From positions 1-64,000 of the forward strand of contig LNFR01000048.1 in NCBI GenBank assembly GCA_001567185.1: 64,000 nucleotides of DNA, read 5' to 3'. Of this stretch, positions 44,010 through 55,651 are shown in pieces. The position numbers and the translations under genes are program-made. Position 1 is the first letter of the stretch, and each line of letters opens with the position of its first letter. The stretch comes from Bacteroidetes bacterium OLB12 (lineage in GTDB: Bacteria > Bacteroidota > Bacteroidia > Cytophagales > Cyclobacteriaceae). The notes beneath the pieces are model-generated. The model was not told where the DNA came from. It saw only the letters and a list, made by a program, of their open reading frames with translations, and ran no database searches.

Positions 44010-45340
44010 GTGAAGTTAATTCGTGCATTATATCTGGGCAATCGCCTCTTTGCGCTAACCGCAGCCATTGTGGGGATTTTTATTCTCACATTCGTTCTGG
44101 GCAGAGGTACAATCATTCCAAAAATTTTATTGCTGCTCTTGGTGGCAACGGTACTCACCGATTTGCTCTTGTTGTTCAGGGTAAAAAAAGGGTTGCGGGG
44201 CGAGCGTTTAGTTGCTGAAAAACTTTCGAATGGCGATGAAAACGAAATTGCCATTTACCTCGAAAGCTTTTATTCATTTCCGGTTTCATTGCGCATCTTC
44301 GATGAAATTCCACATCAGTTTCAGCGCAGAGATCTGGAGTTTAACCTGGTAATGGAGCCGGGCTCAAACAAAGTGGTGAAATATTTTTTACGACCTGTAA
44401 AGCGCGGTGTTTATTCTTTCGGATCTGTAAACGTGTTAGCCCAAACCAAACTCAAATTAGTAGCGCGCAGGTTTAAGTTCTCGAACGATAAAGAAGTACC
44501 TGTATATCCCTCGTACATTCAAATGCGCAAGTACGAGTTGCTGGCCATCCATAACCGGCTTACCATGTCGGGCATAAAAAAAATCAGACGCATTGGCCAC
44601 AACCAGGAGTTTGAGTTGATTAAAGAATACGTAAGTGGTGATGATTTTCGCACCATCAACTGGAAAGCTACCGCGCGTAAATCGCGGTTAATGGTTAATC
44701 AGTTTCAGGATGAACGCTCGCAACAGGTGTATTCACTCATCGATAAAGGGCGTGTAATGCAAATGCCCTTTGCGGGAATGAGTTTGCTGGACTATGCCAT
44801 TAATGCCACGCTGGTTATTTCAAACATTGCCATTAAAAAATCAGACAAAGCGGGGCTTATTACTTTTCAGGATAAAATCGGGAACATTATAAAAGCGGCC
44901 CGGCTCAACAACCAGATGGCTACTATTCAGGAAGTATTGTACAATCAGAAAACCGCTTTTTTGGAAACGGACTATTCGGTGCTTTACAGCACAATTCGCA
45001 GAACCATCAATCAGCGCAGCTGCTTTTTGTTGTTTACCAACTTCGAAAGCATTCATGGTTTGCATCGGCAACTGCCCTACCTGCTTAGCCTAAACAAAAT
45101 GCACCTGCTGATTGTGATCTTTTTGAAAATACCGAACTGAAAACCCTTACCGAAAACCCGGCCGAAAATCTGAAAGAAATTTATTACAAGGCCATAGCCG
45201 AACGATTTAGCTTTGAAAAAAGGTTAATCGTTAAAGAACTTCAGAAACACGGCATCCAATCTATTCTTACAACCCCCGAAAATCTTACCCTTAACACCAT
45301 TAACAAATACCTGGAACTAAAGGCCAGAAATTTGATTTAG
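44010..45340 (+). CDS. DUF58-domain vWA-like protein, frame broken near its end
   Basis: Reconstructed as 443 residues from a GTG at 44010, 1 base after the MoxR stop. Two helices at the N-terminus, then the DUF58 core (EFELIKEYVSGDDFRTINWK, RKSRLMVNQFQDERSQQVYS) and a vWA-like part starting SLIDKGRVMQ. One T is missing in the run 45120-45124; adding it gives IVIFFENTELKTLTENPAEN and a stop at 45338-45340. Partner of MoxR in a putative membrane-complex assembly system. Confidence 0.85.
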
Positions 45341-45431
45341 TCGTTTTCACATTAATTTACCTTCCCTTCGCTGGTTTCTGCCTCAGAAACACGCAACAAG
45401 TCTGTTTCTTTATTATTTTTAATATTCTAAA

Positions 45432-48400
45432 ATGGTTTTTATGCGTTACGGAATCGTGTTGCTAATGTGTTTGCTGGTTGGGGTAGCACAGGCTCAATGG
45501 AAAAGTGAGTTGCCAGCTATGGAAATAAAGAAAGGGCAAGGGGGTACCATTTGCTACCATAAGCCTGAAGATGCAAACCTCATCATTCCGCCACCGGCCG
45601 CTTACGAAGCCTGGAAACGAAATCCGGCAACAAGAACTTCGGCAACTACATTTGAAGTTGAATATGTTAACTTTTCAGAAGAAGCTAAGCAGGCATTCCA
45701 AAAAGCGGTTGACATTTGGTCGGGGTTGATTGAAAGCCCGGTGCCCATTAGAATCTTAGCCGTGTGGCAACCCTTAAGCGGAAGTGTTTTGGGTGGGGCA
45801 GCACCCGGAACCTATATTCGTGATTTTGACGGGCCCCAAAAATACGCACCTGGTATCCGGTTGCACTGGCCGAAAAAATTGCCGGACGAGAATTTAACGC
45901 GGCCGATTCCCCGGATATTTTTGCTCAGTTTAACAGCTCGTTTGGTGATTGGTCTTTCCGAACAGATGGTGTTCCTGTATCCCAAAAAACAGACCTGGTT
46001 TCGGTAGTACTGCACGAAATAGGTCATGGGCTAGGCATTATAAAGGGTTACGATGTAAGCGGATCCGAAGGTGTGATCTCCGACTTCTTTTCAAACTTTC
46101 ATGTTCCATACGATTATTTTCTTGAAAACACGAGTGATCTGAATTTAGTACAAGGCTTTACACCACCCTCTGCCTCCTTGCGTGCAGAACTTACCAGTAA
46201 TGCGTTGCTTTTCAGATCTCCCTTGCTTTCAAAAACACCTATTGATAACAGGGTGAAAATCTACGCTCCCAGTACATTTGCAAGCGGCTCCAGCATTGCG
46301 CACTTAGATGAAACAACTTATAACAACACACCAAACGCTTTAATGACTCCGTCTATCGGCAATGCGGAAGTAATGCACAACCCGGGAAATCTGGTAATGC
46401 GCATGCTGGCCGATATGGGTTGGGTAAACACCCGCATAGTTCATACCCGCTTACCCAATACTGAAAATGTTTCAACTCCATACCAGGTGGTTGCTACCCT
46501 GGAAGCAGATACTAAAAACCAGGATGGAGGCGCATATACGTATAATGCAAGCGAAGTAAAATTGAATTACACAACCAATGGTACAACCTTTACGGAAGTA
46601 CTCATGACGGCCACCGGGCAACCCAATCAATTTGAAGCTACTATCCCTTCCACCGGAAGTGCCATTACCTACGGCTATTTTATTTCAGTAAAAGATAATC
46701 TAGACCGAACGTTAACAAAGCCTGGAGTTTATACTGCGGATGGTGCCGCGCCTATTCAGGGATTCTATGATTTTACAGCCGGCCCCGATACAAATGCTCC
46801 GGAAATTGTTCACTCGCAAAAAGCATTTATTCTTGCAAGTGCCACCGAATTAACGTTAGAAGCAACCATTACCGATAATATCGGGATTCTTCAAGCTACC
46901 CTGGAGTATCAAATTAATGATGGAGGTTTATTAACGGCACCCTTCACCCTGGTAACTGGCACAACCGATCAATACACTACAACCATATCGCTTCCTGCTT
47001 TAGTGCAGGGCGATATGTTAAAGTACCGGATTAAAGCCACGGATAATTCTGTTGCACAAAATGTTGGCGCTGCCCCTTCGGTGTCTTCTTTTTATGAAGC
47101 AAATGTGGTAAGCCTGGCCGAAACCCAGAATTCCTATTTCAATGATTTTAATTCAACCTCTTCTGATTTTTTTGGTGATAATGTTTTCAATATATCTACG
47201 CCTGCAGGCTTTACAAATGGGGCTATTCACACCAGCCACCCATACCCGGTGGGCACCGGAGATGGTTTTGTCAGCAACTTTGTTTACCAGTTGCGGGTTC
47301 CCATCAAACTTAAATCAACGGATGCAACCCTGAAGTTTGATGAAATTGTATTGGTAGAACCCGGAGAATCGGGCTCCGTTTTTGGCGATGACGATTTTTG
47401 GGATTATGTAGTAGTGGAAGGCTCGAAGGATGGCGGTATTACCTGGATGCCAATGGCCGATGGCTATGACTCCCGTGCGCAAACCGCATGGCTGAATAAA
47501 TACAATAGTGCGTCCGATAATAATAATCCCCCCAACTCCTCTGCTTTGGGTGATCCTTCTCTTTATGTAACCCGAACCATTAACATGCTGGGGACTGGAA
47601 ATTTTGCCGCCAACGATGAAGTAGTTATCCGTTTTCGATTAAAAACCGACCAACTGGTGGTAGGCTGGGGTTGGGCAATCGATAATCTTAAAATTCAGAT
47701 TGATGATACACCACCCACAATACTGCATAACCATATCGACTATGTAGTTGGCCCCGCTGATGAAATTCTGGTAACACTACAACCTTCTGATGCCTCGGGC
47801 CTCGACAAAATTTATGTCGATTTGAAATTTAACGATGGAGAAATCCAAACCGAAGAAATTATTGCAGAAGAACTTGTAAGCGAATACACGTTCCCCGTTA
47901 CTGTTGATGGTAGTTTTTTTGACGTTGGCGATAAATTAGAATACCGCATTCGGGTTACTGATCTGATTGGCAATGAAGCAACGCTTCCTGCCTCCGGATT
48001 TTTCCAGGTGCCCATCATCAATTTTGGTACACCGGTAACGCAATACGTTACAGACTTTAACACTGCCAATGCCGATTTTGCAGGTAACTTTTTTACCACT
48101 ACCCAACCAACCGGATTTACCAGTAATGCTATGCACACGGTACATCCATATCCAAATGGTTTTGGTTTAACAAATAGCACCTCTTCCTATGCACTTACTT
48201 TACTGAAACCAATTACAGTTAGTGCCACTAATTCGTACATTCAGTTTAGTGAAATTGCGCTGGTAGAATACCTCGGAACCGCCCACAAGGATTTTGTTGT
48301 GGTTGAAGGATCAAAGGATGAAGGCGAAACCTGGCACCAATTAGTTGATGCCTACTCTGCCCGGTCGGTTACCGTCTGGAAAAATGCTTTTGATGGAAAA

Positions 48401-48850
48401 GTGGCAGGAACAGCCGTCCTTTTTAAGAACAGATTAATTGACATAACCAGTGCAGGCGATTTTGATGCAGGCGATAACGTATTGATCCGCTTCCGCCTTT
48501 CGGCTGATGGTGCGGGCAATGGCTGGGGGTGGGCTATGGATAACCTTAGCATTCAGGGGCCCGTTACCGGTATAAAAGAATTGGCAGATCTGCTTGTGTC
48601 TGTATATCCTAATCCTACCCAAGGCGAAGTGTTTACGCTGGAAGTAAAAGGACTGCCGGCCCAAGTTGGACAAGTGCAGATTACAAATCTGCAAGGGCAA
48701 CCATTGATTGCCGATGCGTTATCAATTTCAGGAAGTACCCGCAAAGAATACAGTACAGTCGGTTGGGCCGATGGTATCTATATCGTACGGCTTAGCCTGG
48801 AAGATGGAAGCACGGTAACTAAAAAACTGGTTAAGCAGGCTTACCGATAA
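45432..48850 (+). CDS. Secreted HExxH metalloprotease-like protein with T9SS sorting domain, frame broken once
   Basis: Reconstructed as 1139 residues; signal peptide MRYGIVLLMCLLVGVAQAQ. The zinc motif HEIGHGLGI lies near residue 195; the third metzincin ligand position is Lys, not His. Two fibronectin-like spacers each precede a beta-sandwich module, and the modules resemble each other (YFNDFNSTSSDFFG and YVTDFNTANADFAG; EGSKDGGITW and EGSKDEGETW). The end SVYPNPTQGEVFTLEV ... DGSTVTKKLVKQ is a type A C-terminal domain for type IX secretion. A base is missing near 45831-45837. Its substrate is probably extracellular protein. Confidence 0.85.
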
Positions 48851-48859
48851 GCAAGGTGA

Positions 48860-49996
48860 TTATCGCAGCAACTCTCTTGAGATAACCATCTTCTGAATCT
48901 CCGTAGTACCTTCGTAGATCTGGGTGATCTTGGCATCGCGCATCAGGCGCTCTACATGAAATTCTTTTACATACCCATAACCACCATGAATCTGCACGGC
49001 CTCGGTTGTAACTTCCTGCGCAATCTGCGAAGCATATAATTTCGCCATTGCTGCGGCTTTCACAAAATCTTTCTTCTGATCCTTCAGGCTAGCTGCTTTC
49101 CAGATGAGCAAGCGGGCGGAGTCAATTTTAGTAGCCATATCCGCCAGTTTGAACTGAATAGCCTGGTGTTCGGAAAGATGTTTGCCAAACGCTTTTCTTT
49201 CTTTGGCGTATTTTACGGCAAGCTCATATGCGCCAGAAGCTATGCCTAAAGCTTGAGATGCTATTCCAATCCGCCCGCCATTCAGCGTAGTCATGGCGAA
49301 AGTAAATCCAAAGCCATCATCTCCAATACGATTGGCTTTTGGCACTTTTACATCGCTAAACATAAGGGAGTGTGTATCCGACCCACGAATGCCCATCTTA
49401 TCTTCTTTCTTGCCTACAACAAAACCCGGCATTCCTTTCTCAACAATCAATGCATTAATGCCTTTGTGTCGTTTGGTTGCATCGGTTTGAGCTATTACAA
49501 TATAGGTGCTGGCACTGTTGCCATTGGTAATCCAGTTTTTGGTTCCGTTCAGCAAATAGTAATCACCTTTATCTTCGGCTGTTGTGCGCTGGCTGGTGGC
49601 ATCGGAGCCTGCTTCTGGTTCTGAAAGGCAAAACGCACCTATACCATGCGCTGCCAGAGGCTTTAAGTATTTTTCTTTTTGTTCTTCCGATCCAAACCGC
49701 TCCAGCCCCCAACATACCAACGAGTTGTTTACCGACATACACACCGAAGCAGAAGCATCTACTTTGGAAATTTCTTCCATTGCCAACGTATAGGAAACGG
49801 TATCCATGCCTCCACCATTATACTTCGGATCCACCATCATACCCATAAAACCAAGTTCTCCCATTTTCTTGATTTGAGCAGCCGGAAACTTTTGTTCGGT
49901 ATCACGCTCAATCACTCCTGGTAATAATTCTGTTTGGGCAAAATCCCGGGCGGCAGCCTGCACGGCCAATTGTTCTTCGGTAAGATCGAAATTCAT
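48860..49996 (-). CDS. Acyl-CoA dehydrogenase
   Basis: 378 residues from the ATG at 49996 (MNFDLTEEQLAVQAAARDFA); a longer frame upstream runs into repeat DNA. FCLSEPEAGSDATSQRTTA is FAD-binding signature 1, QVTTEAVQIHGGYGYVKEFH signature 2, and YEGTTEIQKMVI includes the catalytic Glu. Short-chain (butyryl-type) family by length. It catalyses the first step of beta-oxidation, passing electrons to ETF. Confidence 0.94.
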   Translation of the reverse strand: MNFDLTEEQLAVQAAARDFAQTELLPGVIERDTEQKFPAAQIKKMGELGFMGMMVDPKYNGGGMDTVSYTLAMEEISKVDASASVCMSVNNSLVCWGLERFGSEEQKEKYLKPLAAHGIGAFCLSEPEAGSDATSQRTTAEDKGDYYLLNGTKNWITNGNSASTYIVIAQTDATKRHKGINALIVEKGMPGFVVGKKEDKMGIRGSDTHSLMFSDVKVPKANRIGDDGFGFTFAMTTLNGGRIGIASQALGIASGAYELAVKYAKERKAFGKHLSEHQAIQFKLADMATKIDSARLLIWKAASLKDQKKDFVKAAAMAKLYASQIAQEVTTEAVQIHGGYGYVKEFHVERLMRDAKITQIYEGTTEIQKMVISRELLR

Positions 49997-50036
49997 GGTA
50001 GTTTCGTTTGCACCTTCAAAGTAAATAAAAAAATAA

Positions 50037-50162
50037 GAGGCTGTCTCAAAAGTAGAAGTAAGAGTGTGTGTCATTCCGGCCTTGTGCCGGATACCATCGG
50101 GCATTAAGCATTGAGATCGCGGAATAAATCCGCGATGACAGAACGACTTTTGAGACAGCCTC
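50037..50162. mobile_element. 126-bp MITE-like element with 17-bp inverted termini
   Basis: GAGGCTGTCTCAAAAGT at 50037-50053 and its perfect reverse complement at 50146-50162 bound an element with two inner hairpins, CCGGCCTTGTGCCGG and TCGCGGAATAAATCCGCGA. Similar phrases are widespread intergenic repeats. No target-site duplication is evident and no coding capacity. It sits between rny (stop at 50190) and the acyl-CoA dehydrogenase gene. Confidence 0.65.
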
Positions 50163-50189
50163 TCGCTATGATTATGGTTGAGAATAAAG

Positions 50190-51785
50190 TTACTTAGCGT
50201 ACGCTACGCTTCGCATCTCGCGGATTACGGTAACCTTTATCTGGCCCGGGTACTGCATGTCTTTTTCTATCTTCTGAGAAATATCAAAGCTAAGCTGGGC
50301 GGCCCGTTCATCGGTGGCTTTCTCTGCATCAACCAACACGCGTAACTCGCGACCGGCCTGAATCGCGTAACATTTTTCAACCCCCTCAAAGCTTAAACCC
50401 ACTTGTTCAAGCTCCTTCAGGCGCTTGATATATTGTTCCATCACTTCACGCCTTGCACCGGGGCGCGCACCGGAAATCGCATCGCAGGCTTGTATGATTG
50501 GCGAAATGATGCTGGTCATTTCTATTTCATCGTGGTGGGCACCAATGGCGTTGCAGATAACCGGGTGCTCTTTGTACTTCTGGGCCAGTTCCATGCCCAC
50601 AATGGCGTGTGGTTTCTCCAATTCTTCCGGCCATACTTTTCCAATGTCGTGCAGCAGGCCTGCGCGTTTGGCTTGTTTTACATTCAACCCAAGTTCGGCA
50701 GCCATAATAGCGCACAGGTTGGCTACTTCACGCGAGTGTTGCAAGAGGTTTTGTCCGTATGAGGAGCGATACCGCATGCGCCCTACCATTTTTACAAGTT
50801 CGGGTGCAAGCCCGTGAATACCTAAGTCAATAACGGTGCGTTCGCCAATCTCTACAATTTCGTCTTCAATGTTCTTGGTGGTTTTGGTCACAATTTCTTC
50901 AATGCGGGCCGGGTGTATGCGGCCGTCCTGCACAAGGCGGTGCAACGATAAGCGGGCAATCTCTCTGCGCACGGGATCGAACCCCGAAATGATGATGGCT
51001 TCCGGGGTATCATCTACAATGATTTCGACACCGGTTGCCGCTTCCAACGCCCGGATGTTGCGCCCCTCACGTCCAATTATTTTTCCTTTAATATCATCGC
51101 TTTCGATGTTAAAGATAGACACGCAGTTTTCAACAGCATGTTCGGTGGCTGTGCGCTGAATGGTTTCTACTACAATCTTTTTGGCTTCTTTGGTTGCACT
51201 CAGTTTCGCCTGCTCCATAATGTCTTTGATGTAGGAACTGGCTTTTGTCTGGGCTTCTTCTTTAAGCGTTTCAATCAGTTGCTCACGGGCCTGGTCGGCC
51301 GTAAGCTTCGAGATGCCTTCCAGTAACGCCACTTTTTGAGCGTTGAACTTATCCAATTCTTCTTTGCGTTTTTTTACCAACTCATGCTGGTGTGCTAAAC
51401 TTTGCTTTTCCGCATCAACTTCCGACTCTTTGCGTTTCAGGGTTTCCAGTTCTTTCGCAAGTTGGCTTTCGCGTTGCTTGATTTTTTGCTCGTTGCTGAT
51501 AATCTGGTTCTTCTTGCGGTTGGCCTCTTCTTCAAACTCTTGTTTCATCTTAAAGAGTTTGTCTTTGGCTTCAATAATCTTGTCTTTCTTAATGTTCTCG
51601 GCCTGCAGTTCGGCTTCTTTGATGATCAGTTTTGCCTTTTCTTCAGCATCCAGTTGATTGCGTTTAATTTTGCGTTTGTAGAAAATGGTCCCCACAATCA
51701 CACCAATAATAATGGCAATCACCAGAAAAAATAATCCCATTACCAGCCATTCAGCTTCTCCGGGCATTCCTATTCTTAGTAACAT
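50190..51785 (-). CDS. rny: Ribonuclease Y
   Basis: 531 residues. N-terminal membrane anchor ([20 protein letters not shown]), long coiled coil, KH domain ([20 protein letters not shown]) and HD domain with LLHDIGKV. It initiates mRNA decay at the membrane. Ordinary length and start; 79 bases after zapA. Confidence 0.96.
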   Translation of the reverse strand: MLLRIGMPGEAEWLVMGLFFLVIAIIIGVIVGTIFYKRKIKRNQLDAEEKAKLIIKEAELQAENIKKDKIIEAKDKLFKMKQEFEEEANRKKNQIISNEQKIKQRESQLAKELETLKRKESEVDAEKQSLAHQHELVKKRKEELDKFNAQKVALLEGISKLTADQAREQLIETLKEEAQTKASSYIKDIMEQAKLSATKEAKKIVVETIQRTATEHAVENCVSIFNIESDDIKGKIIGREGRNIRALEAATGVEIIVDDTPEAIIISGFDPVRREIARLSLHRLVQDGRIHPARIEEIVTKTTKNIEDEIVEIGERTVIDLGIHGLAPELVKMVGRMRYRSSYGQNLLQHSREVANLCAIMAAELGLNVKQAKRAGLLHDIGKVWPEELEKPHAIVGMELAQKYKEHPVICNAIGAHHDEIEMTSIISPIIQACDAISGARPGARREVMEQYIKRLKELEQVGLSFEGVEKCYAIQAGRELRVLVDAEKATDERAAQLSFDISQKIEKDMQYPGQIKVTVIREMRSVAYAK

Positions 51786-51864
51786 GTTAATTCAAGTTTA
51801 AGTGTAAAAAAACACCCGTAGGCTTATGGGCCACAACTGAAGGGAAGGAATTGTAAAGAAACGC

Positions 51865-52152
51865 TTAGAGTGCCTGGCTAACCAGTTGGTTTATGTGGTT
51901 TACCTTTTCAACCACCGTTTGGTCTATCTGTTGCAGGTTTTCTTCATCTGCCATTTTATCTACCAAACAATCGAAGGCCACCATGGCCAGCAGATCCTGT
52001 TTGTCATCAATGCCAAACTGTTCCCGGTAGTACTTTATTTTTTCGTTGATGAGCTTGCCGGCAGCACGCACTTTTTCTTCTTCTTTGCGCTTTACCTTCA
52101 TGGGGTATTCGCGGTCGGCAATTTTTATTTTTACGGATAATTCTTCCATCAA
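51865..52152 (-). CDS. zapA: Cell division protein ZapA
   Basis: 95 residues. VKIKIADREYPMKVKRKEEE is the N-terminal globular part and LLAMVAFDCLVDKMADEENL leads to a coiled coil. ZapA bundles FtsZ filaments. It lies 10 bases after a small coiled-coil gene and upstream of rny, a common Bacteroidota arrangement. Confidence 0.9.
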   Translation of the reverse strand: MMEELSVKIKIADREYPMKVKRKEEEKVRAAGKLINEKIKYYREQFGIDDKQDLLAMVAFDCLVDKMADEENLQQIDQTVVEKVNHINQLVSQAL

Positions 52153-52162
52153 CTTCTACCGG

Positions 52163-52459
52163 TTATCTGCTCAAGTGAGCAATACACTTATCGATTTCGC
52201 GGATATACTCGTCTACTTTCCTTTTCAAATCCGAAACACCTTCGTCTTCCGGGTTTATATGATCTACAATCTTAGTGATTTTAATCTGATTTTTAAAATG
52301 ATGGAGCTGCTCATCGCGCTTGCGCAGATCAGTCTTAAGCTCATGGTTCTCAAGTTTTAAGCCTTTTAGCTCATCTTTCAGCGATTTATGTTCATTCAAT
52401 AACACCAACACCTTCCGTTCCAGCCCATTCAAACTTGATTTAAGTGTTTCCTGATCCAT
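52163..52459 (-). CDS. Small coiled-coil protein upstream of ZapA
   Basis: 98 residues, almost wholly heptad-like (LNEHKSLKDELKGLKLENHE), no membrane segment. Reminiscent of ZapB in size and position, but no specific homology can be claimed. Fixed place between pheT and zapA suggests a division role. Confidence 0.75.
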   Translation of the reverse strand: MDQETLKSSLNGLERKVLVLLNEHKSLKDELKGLKLENHELKTDLRKRDEQLHHFKNQIKITKIVDHINPEDEGVSDLKRKVDEYIREIDKCIAHLSR

Positions 52460-52506
52460 CTGATATTTTTTATGGTGGGGGCAGCCTGGTGCCCAACGTT
52501 ATTTTT

Positions 52507-54937
52507 TTACTTTCTTATTACCGCTCCCATTTTTCCTTCAAAAGCACCCATTAACCCGCGCCATCACTTTTTCAATCTCTTCATCGGTAAGGGTTTTGGA
52601 TTCATCCAGCAAGGTAAAACCCAATGCATAGGCTTTTTTTCCTTCCGGGATCTTATCCCCTTCATACACATCAAACGCAATGATCTCTTTCACTATTTTT
52701 TTACCTGTATTTAATACAAGTGCCTTTATTTCATCAAAGGTTACTTGCTTATCCAATACCAGCGAAAGATCGCGCCTTACTTCAGGAAATTTGGGAACCT
52801 CCTGCACAACGAACTTAGGATTTGCCGATCTGAAAAGCAAGGATGTATTTAAGTCGGCATAAAAAATATCCTGCTTTATGCCAAAATCTTTGGTAAGCGC
52901 AGTTTTGATCTTACCCAGTTTGCCAATTTCTTTATTGCCCTTCAGCAACTTTATGCCGTATTCAAACAACGGGTCGCTTAATTTTTCTTGTTCGGGGTTT
53001 TCGAGATTTACTTTTTCTAACACCTGCATAACCTGTTGTGCCAGGTCGTAATAGGTTACGGCTTTGGTTTTGGTTTGCCAGTTTTCGGTTTCGGTATTGC
53101 CACTAATGTAAAGTGCCAGGCGCTCTTCTTCTGTGTATCGCCTGGTAACCTCTTCTCCTGCTTCATTTTTCCGATAAATTTTTCCAAACTCGAATAGCTT
53201 CAGGTCTTTTTGTTTGCGGTTAATGTTGTAGGCGCACACCTCCAGGCCGGTAAACAGCATGGTTTGCCTTAAAATGCCTTGTTCCTCACTAAGTTTATTC
53301 AGCATCTCTACAGGGGCACCGGCAAACGTAAGGTTATGCTTTTGCTGATAGGCTAAATTGGTAAGTGAATTGGTTAAAATTTCATAGAAACCATTCCCAA
53401 CCAATTGGCTGCTGAGGGTACGCTTAAATTTATTGCTGTCTTTTTCCGGAAACTCGGCCAAATAATCGGTACCGGCTATTTCTGTAAGTTCAATGTTATT
53501 GAATCCATAGATGCGCAGAATTTCTTCCACTACATCGGCTTCTTGTGTTACATCTACCCGGTAGGGTGGTACCGAAACAGTAAAGGCCTCTGCTTCTTTC
53601 TGAACAATGTTGATATCCAGATTTTGGAGAATGGCAAAAATTTCTTCGCGTGGAATGGCTTTGCCGATAAGCCGGGTAATGTGTTTATCCTTTACGGAGA
53701 TCAGCCGGTTTTCAATTTTCTCTGGATATATATCGGTTAAATCTGAAGAGATGGTTCCACCTGCAAGTTCTTTAATTAATAAGGCAGCGCGTTGCAGCGC
53801 ATATACAGTAAGATTCGGATCGGTTCCTCTTTCAAACCGGAATGAAGCATCGGTTTTTAATTGATGGTGCATGCCGGTTTTGCGCACGTAATTGGCCGAG
53901 AAACAAGCACTTTCCAAAAACAAATTTTTGGTTGTGGAGGTTATGCCCGATTTGATACCGCCAAACACACCGGCAATGCACATGGGTTCGTTTGCATCGC
54001 AAATCATCAGGTCGTTTTCGGTAAGGGTACGATCCTTGTTATCCAATGTCTTAAATACAGTACCCGCAGGCAATGTTTTTACGACTACCTTATTGCCAGC
54101 AATTTTATCCGCATCAAAGGCATGCAGCGGCTGGCCGGTTTCATGTAAAACAAAATTGGTAATATCAACCAGGTTGTTGATGGGGGATAGCCCAATAGAT
54201 TTTAAACGATTCTTCAGCCACGCAGGCGATTCTTTTACGGTTACCCCGGAAATGGTTACCGCAGAATACCGCGGGCATGCCGTTGTGTTTTCTACATGAA
54301 CCGATATGGGTAGATTATTATTTTCGGTTTTAAAGTTTGTTACATCCGGAAGTTTAAGTGTTCGCTGCCTGGCGGCTTTTATATCGCGGGCAACGCCTAT
54401 ATGCGATGCGGCATCGGCCCGGTTTGGGGTTAACCCAATTTCCAATACATAGTCGGTATCTACATTAAAATAATCGGCAGCGGGTGTTCCGTTGGGTGCA
54501 GTTGTATCCAGCACCATAATTCCTGCATGGCTTTCGCCCAACCCGATTTCGTCTTCGGCACAAATCATTCCCTCTGAAACTTCTCCTCTTATTTTGGTGG
54601 CCTTAATTGCAAAAGGTTCGCCTTTGGTTGGAAATACTGTTGAGCCAGGCAGGGCTACAACTACTTTTTGTCCGGCAGCTACATTGGAAGCTCCGCACAC
54701 AATGGGCAACACCTTGTCGCCTACATTAACTGTTGTAACCGAAAGTTTGTCGGCATTGGGGTGTTTGCTGCATGTTAGTACTTCGCCAATTACAAGTCCC
54801 TTTAATCCGCCTTTTATGGTTTCGAAGGGTTCTACACTTTCTACTTCCAGCCCAGTAGAGGTTAAAACTTTACCAATATCCCCGGCTGTTTCCGGAATAT
54901 CGATGTATTGCTTAAGCCAGTTATAGGAAATCTTCAT
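52507..54937 (-). CDS. pheT: Phenylalanyl-tRNA synthetase beta subunit, frame broken near its end
   Basis: Reconstructed as 809 residues. tRNA-binding domain near 40-150 (VIGEVLTCSKHPNADKLSV), B3/B4 editing domain, B5 (ITRLIGKAIPREEIFAIL), catalytic-like core and FDX-ACB anticodon-binding end (FPEVRRDLSLVLDKQVTFDE). One C too many at 52555-52557 truncates the tail; dropping it gives MARLMGAFEGKMGAVIRK and a stop at 52507. Essential, so the break is almost surely an error. Confidence 0.95.
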
Positions 54938-55025
54938 GGTGCGAAAAAATCAGAACCCCAAAAGTACGGGTTTAAGGGGTTATTTCTAAGGGGCGAATCA
55001 GGAATGCACCGGGGAAATTGCCGGG

Positions 55026-55651
55026 TTATGGATGATAACTCATTTCACCCGCACGGATGGCCACCTTTAATAAATTTTCTTTCGGAGGAAAGGGGCAGGA
55101 ATATTTATCGTTGTAGGCGCAATAAGGGTTGTAGGCCAGGTTAAAATCCAGTTCAACTGTTTTTGCAGCCGGTACTTTCTTAACATCGAGGTAACGCCCG
55201 GCACCATACGTTTCGCGGCCACTGGTTTCGTCTGAAAATGCCAGAAAAAGTTTACCACGCTGAGGGCCTGTTTCCATTACTTCCAGAATCAGCAATTGAT
55301 TTTGTACACCATCCAATTCAAATTCGGCAAACGCATATTCCAAATATTTCTGTTCCTTGCCATCGCTGGTGGAAAGGATAACCACTTTTTTTCCTTCAAT
55401 GGGTTTTAGTTTTGCTTTTATGCGGTATCGGATGTCGGCCGGAAAAAATTTCAGGCTATCAAACGAAAGGGTGTCTTGCAGAAAAGGAGATCCAGCACCA
55501 CGCTTCATGAAAGTTTCCATCTCGCTGCGCTCCTTTTGGATATACGCTACATACCCCTCGTCTGATGATTCCGGGTTTGGGCGCATAAAAAAATAATCAG
55601 CGCAAGCACAGCCACTACCAGAATTACAGGAATTGCCTTCGAACTTTTCAT
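55026..55651 (-). CDS. DUF1684 protein, frame broken near its start
   Basis: Reconstructed as 208 residues starting MKSSKAIPVILVVAVLALII, a signal anchor, from the ATG at 55651. The A-run 55587-55593 is one base short, so the raw frame runs on into the neighbouring gene. DUF1684 signature: ERSEMETFMKRGAGSPF, DETSGRETYGAGRYLDV, DFNLAYNPYCAYNDKYSCPF. Function unknown. Its start overlaps the upstream stop as ATGA. Confidence 0.85.

Noticed and set aside
51786-51864. 6S RNA or other small RNA between zapA and rny
   Set aside because: 6S RNA often lies near zapA, but the gap is only 79 bases and shows no long irregular hairpin.
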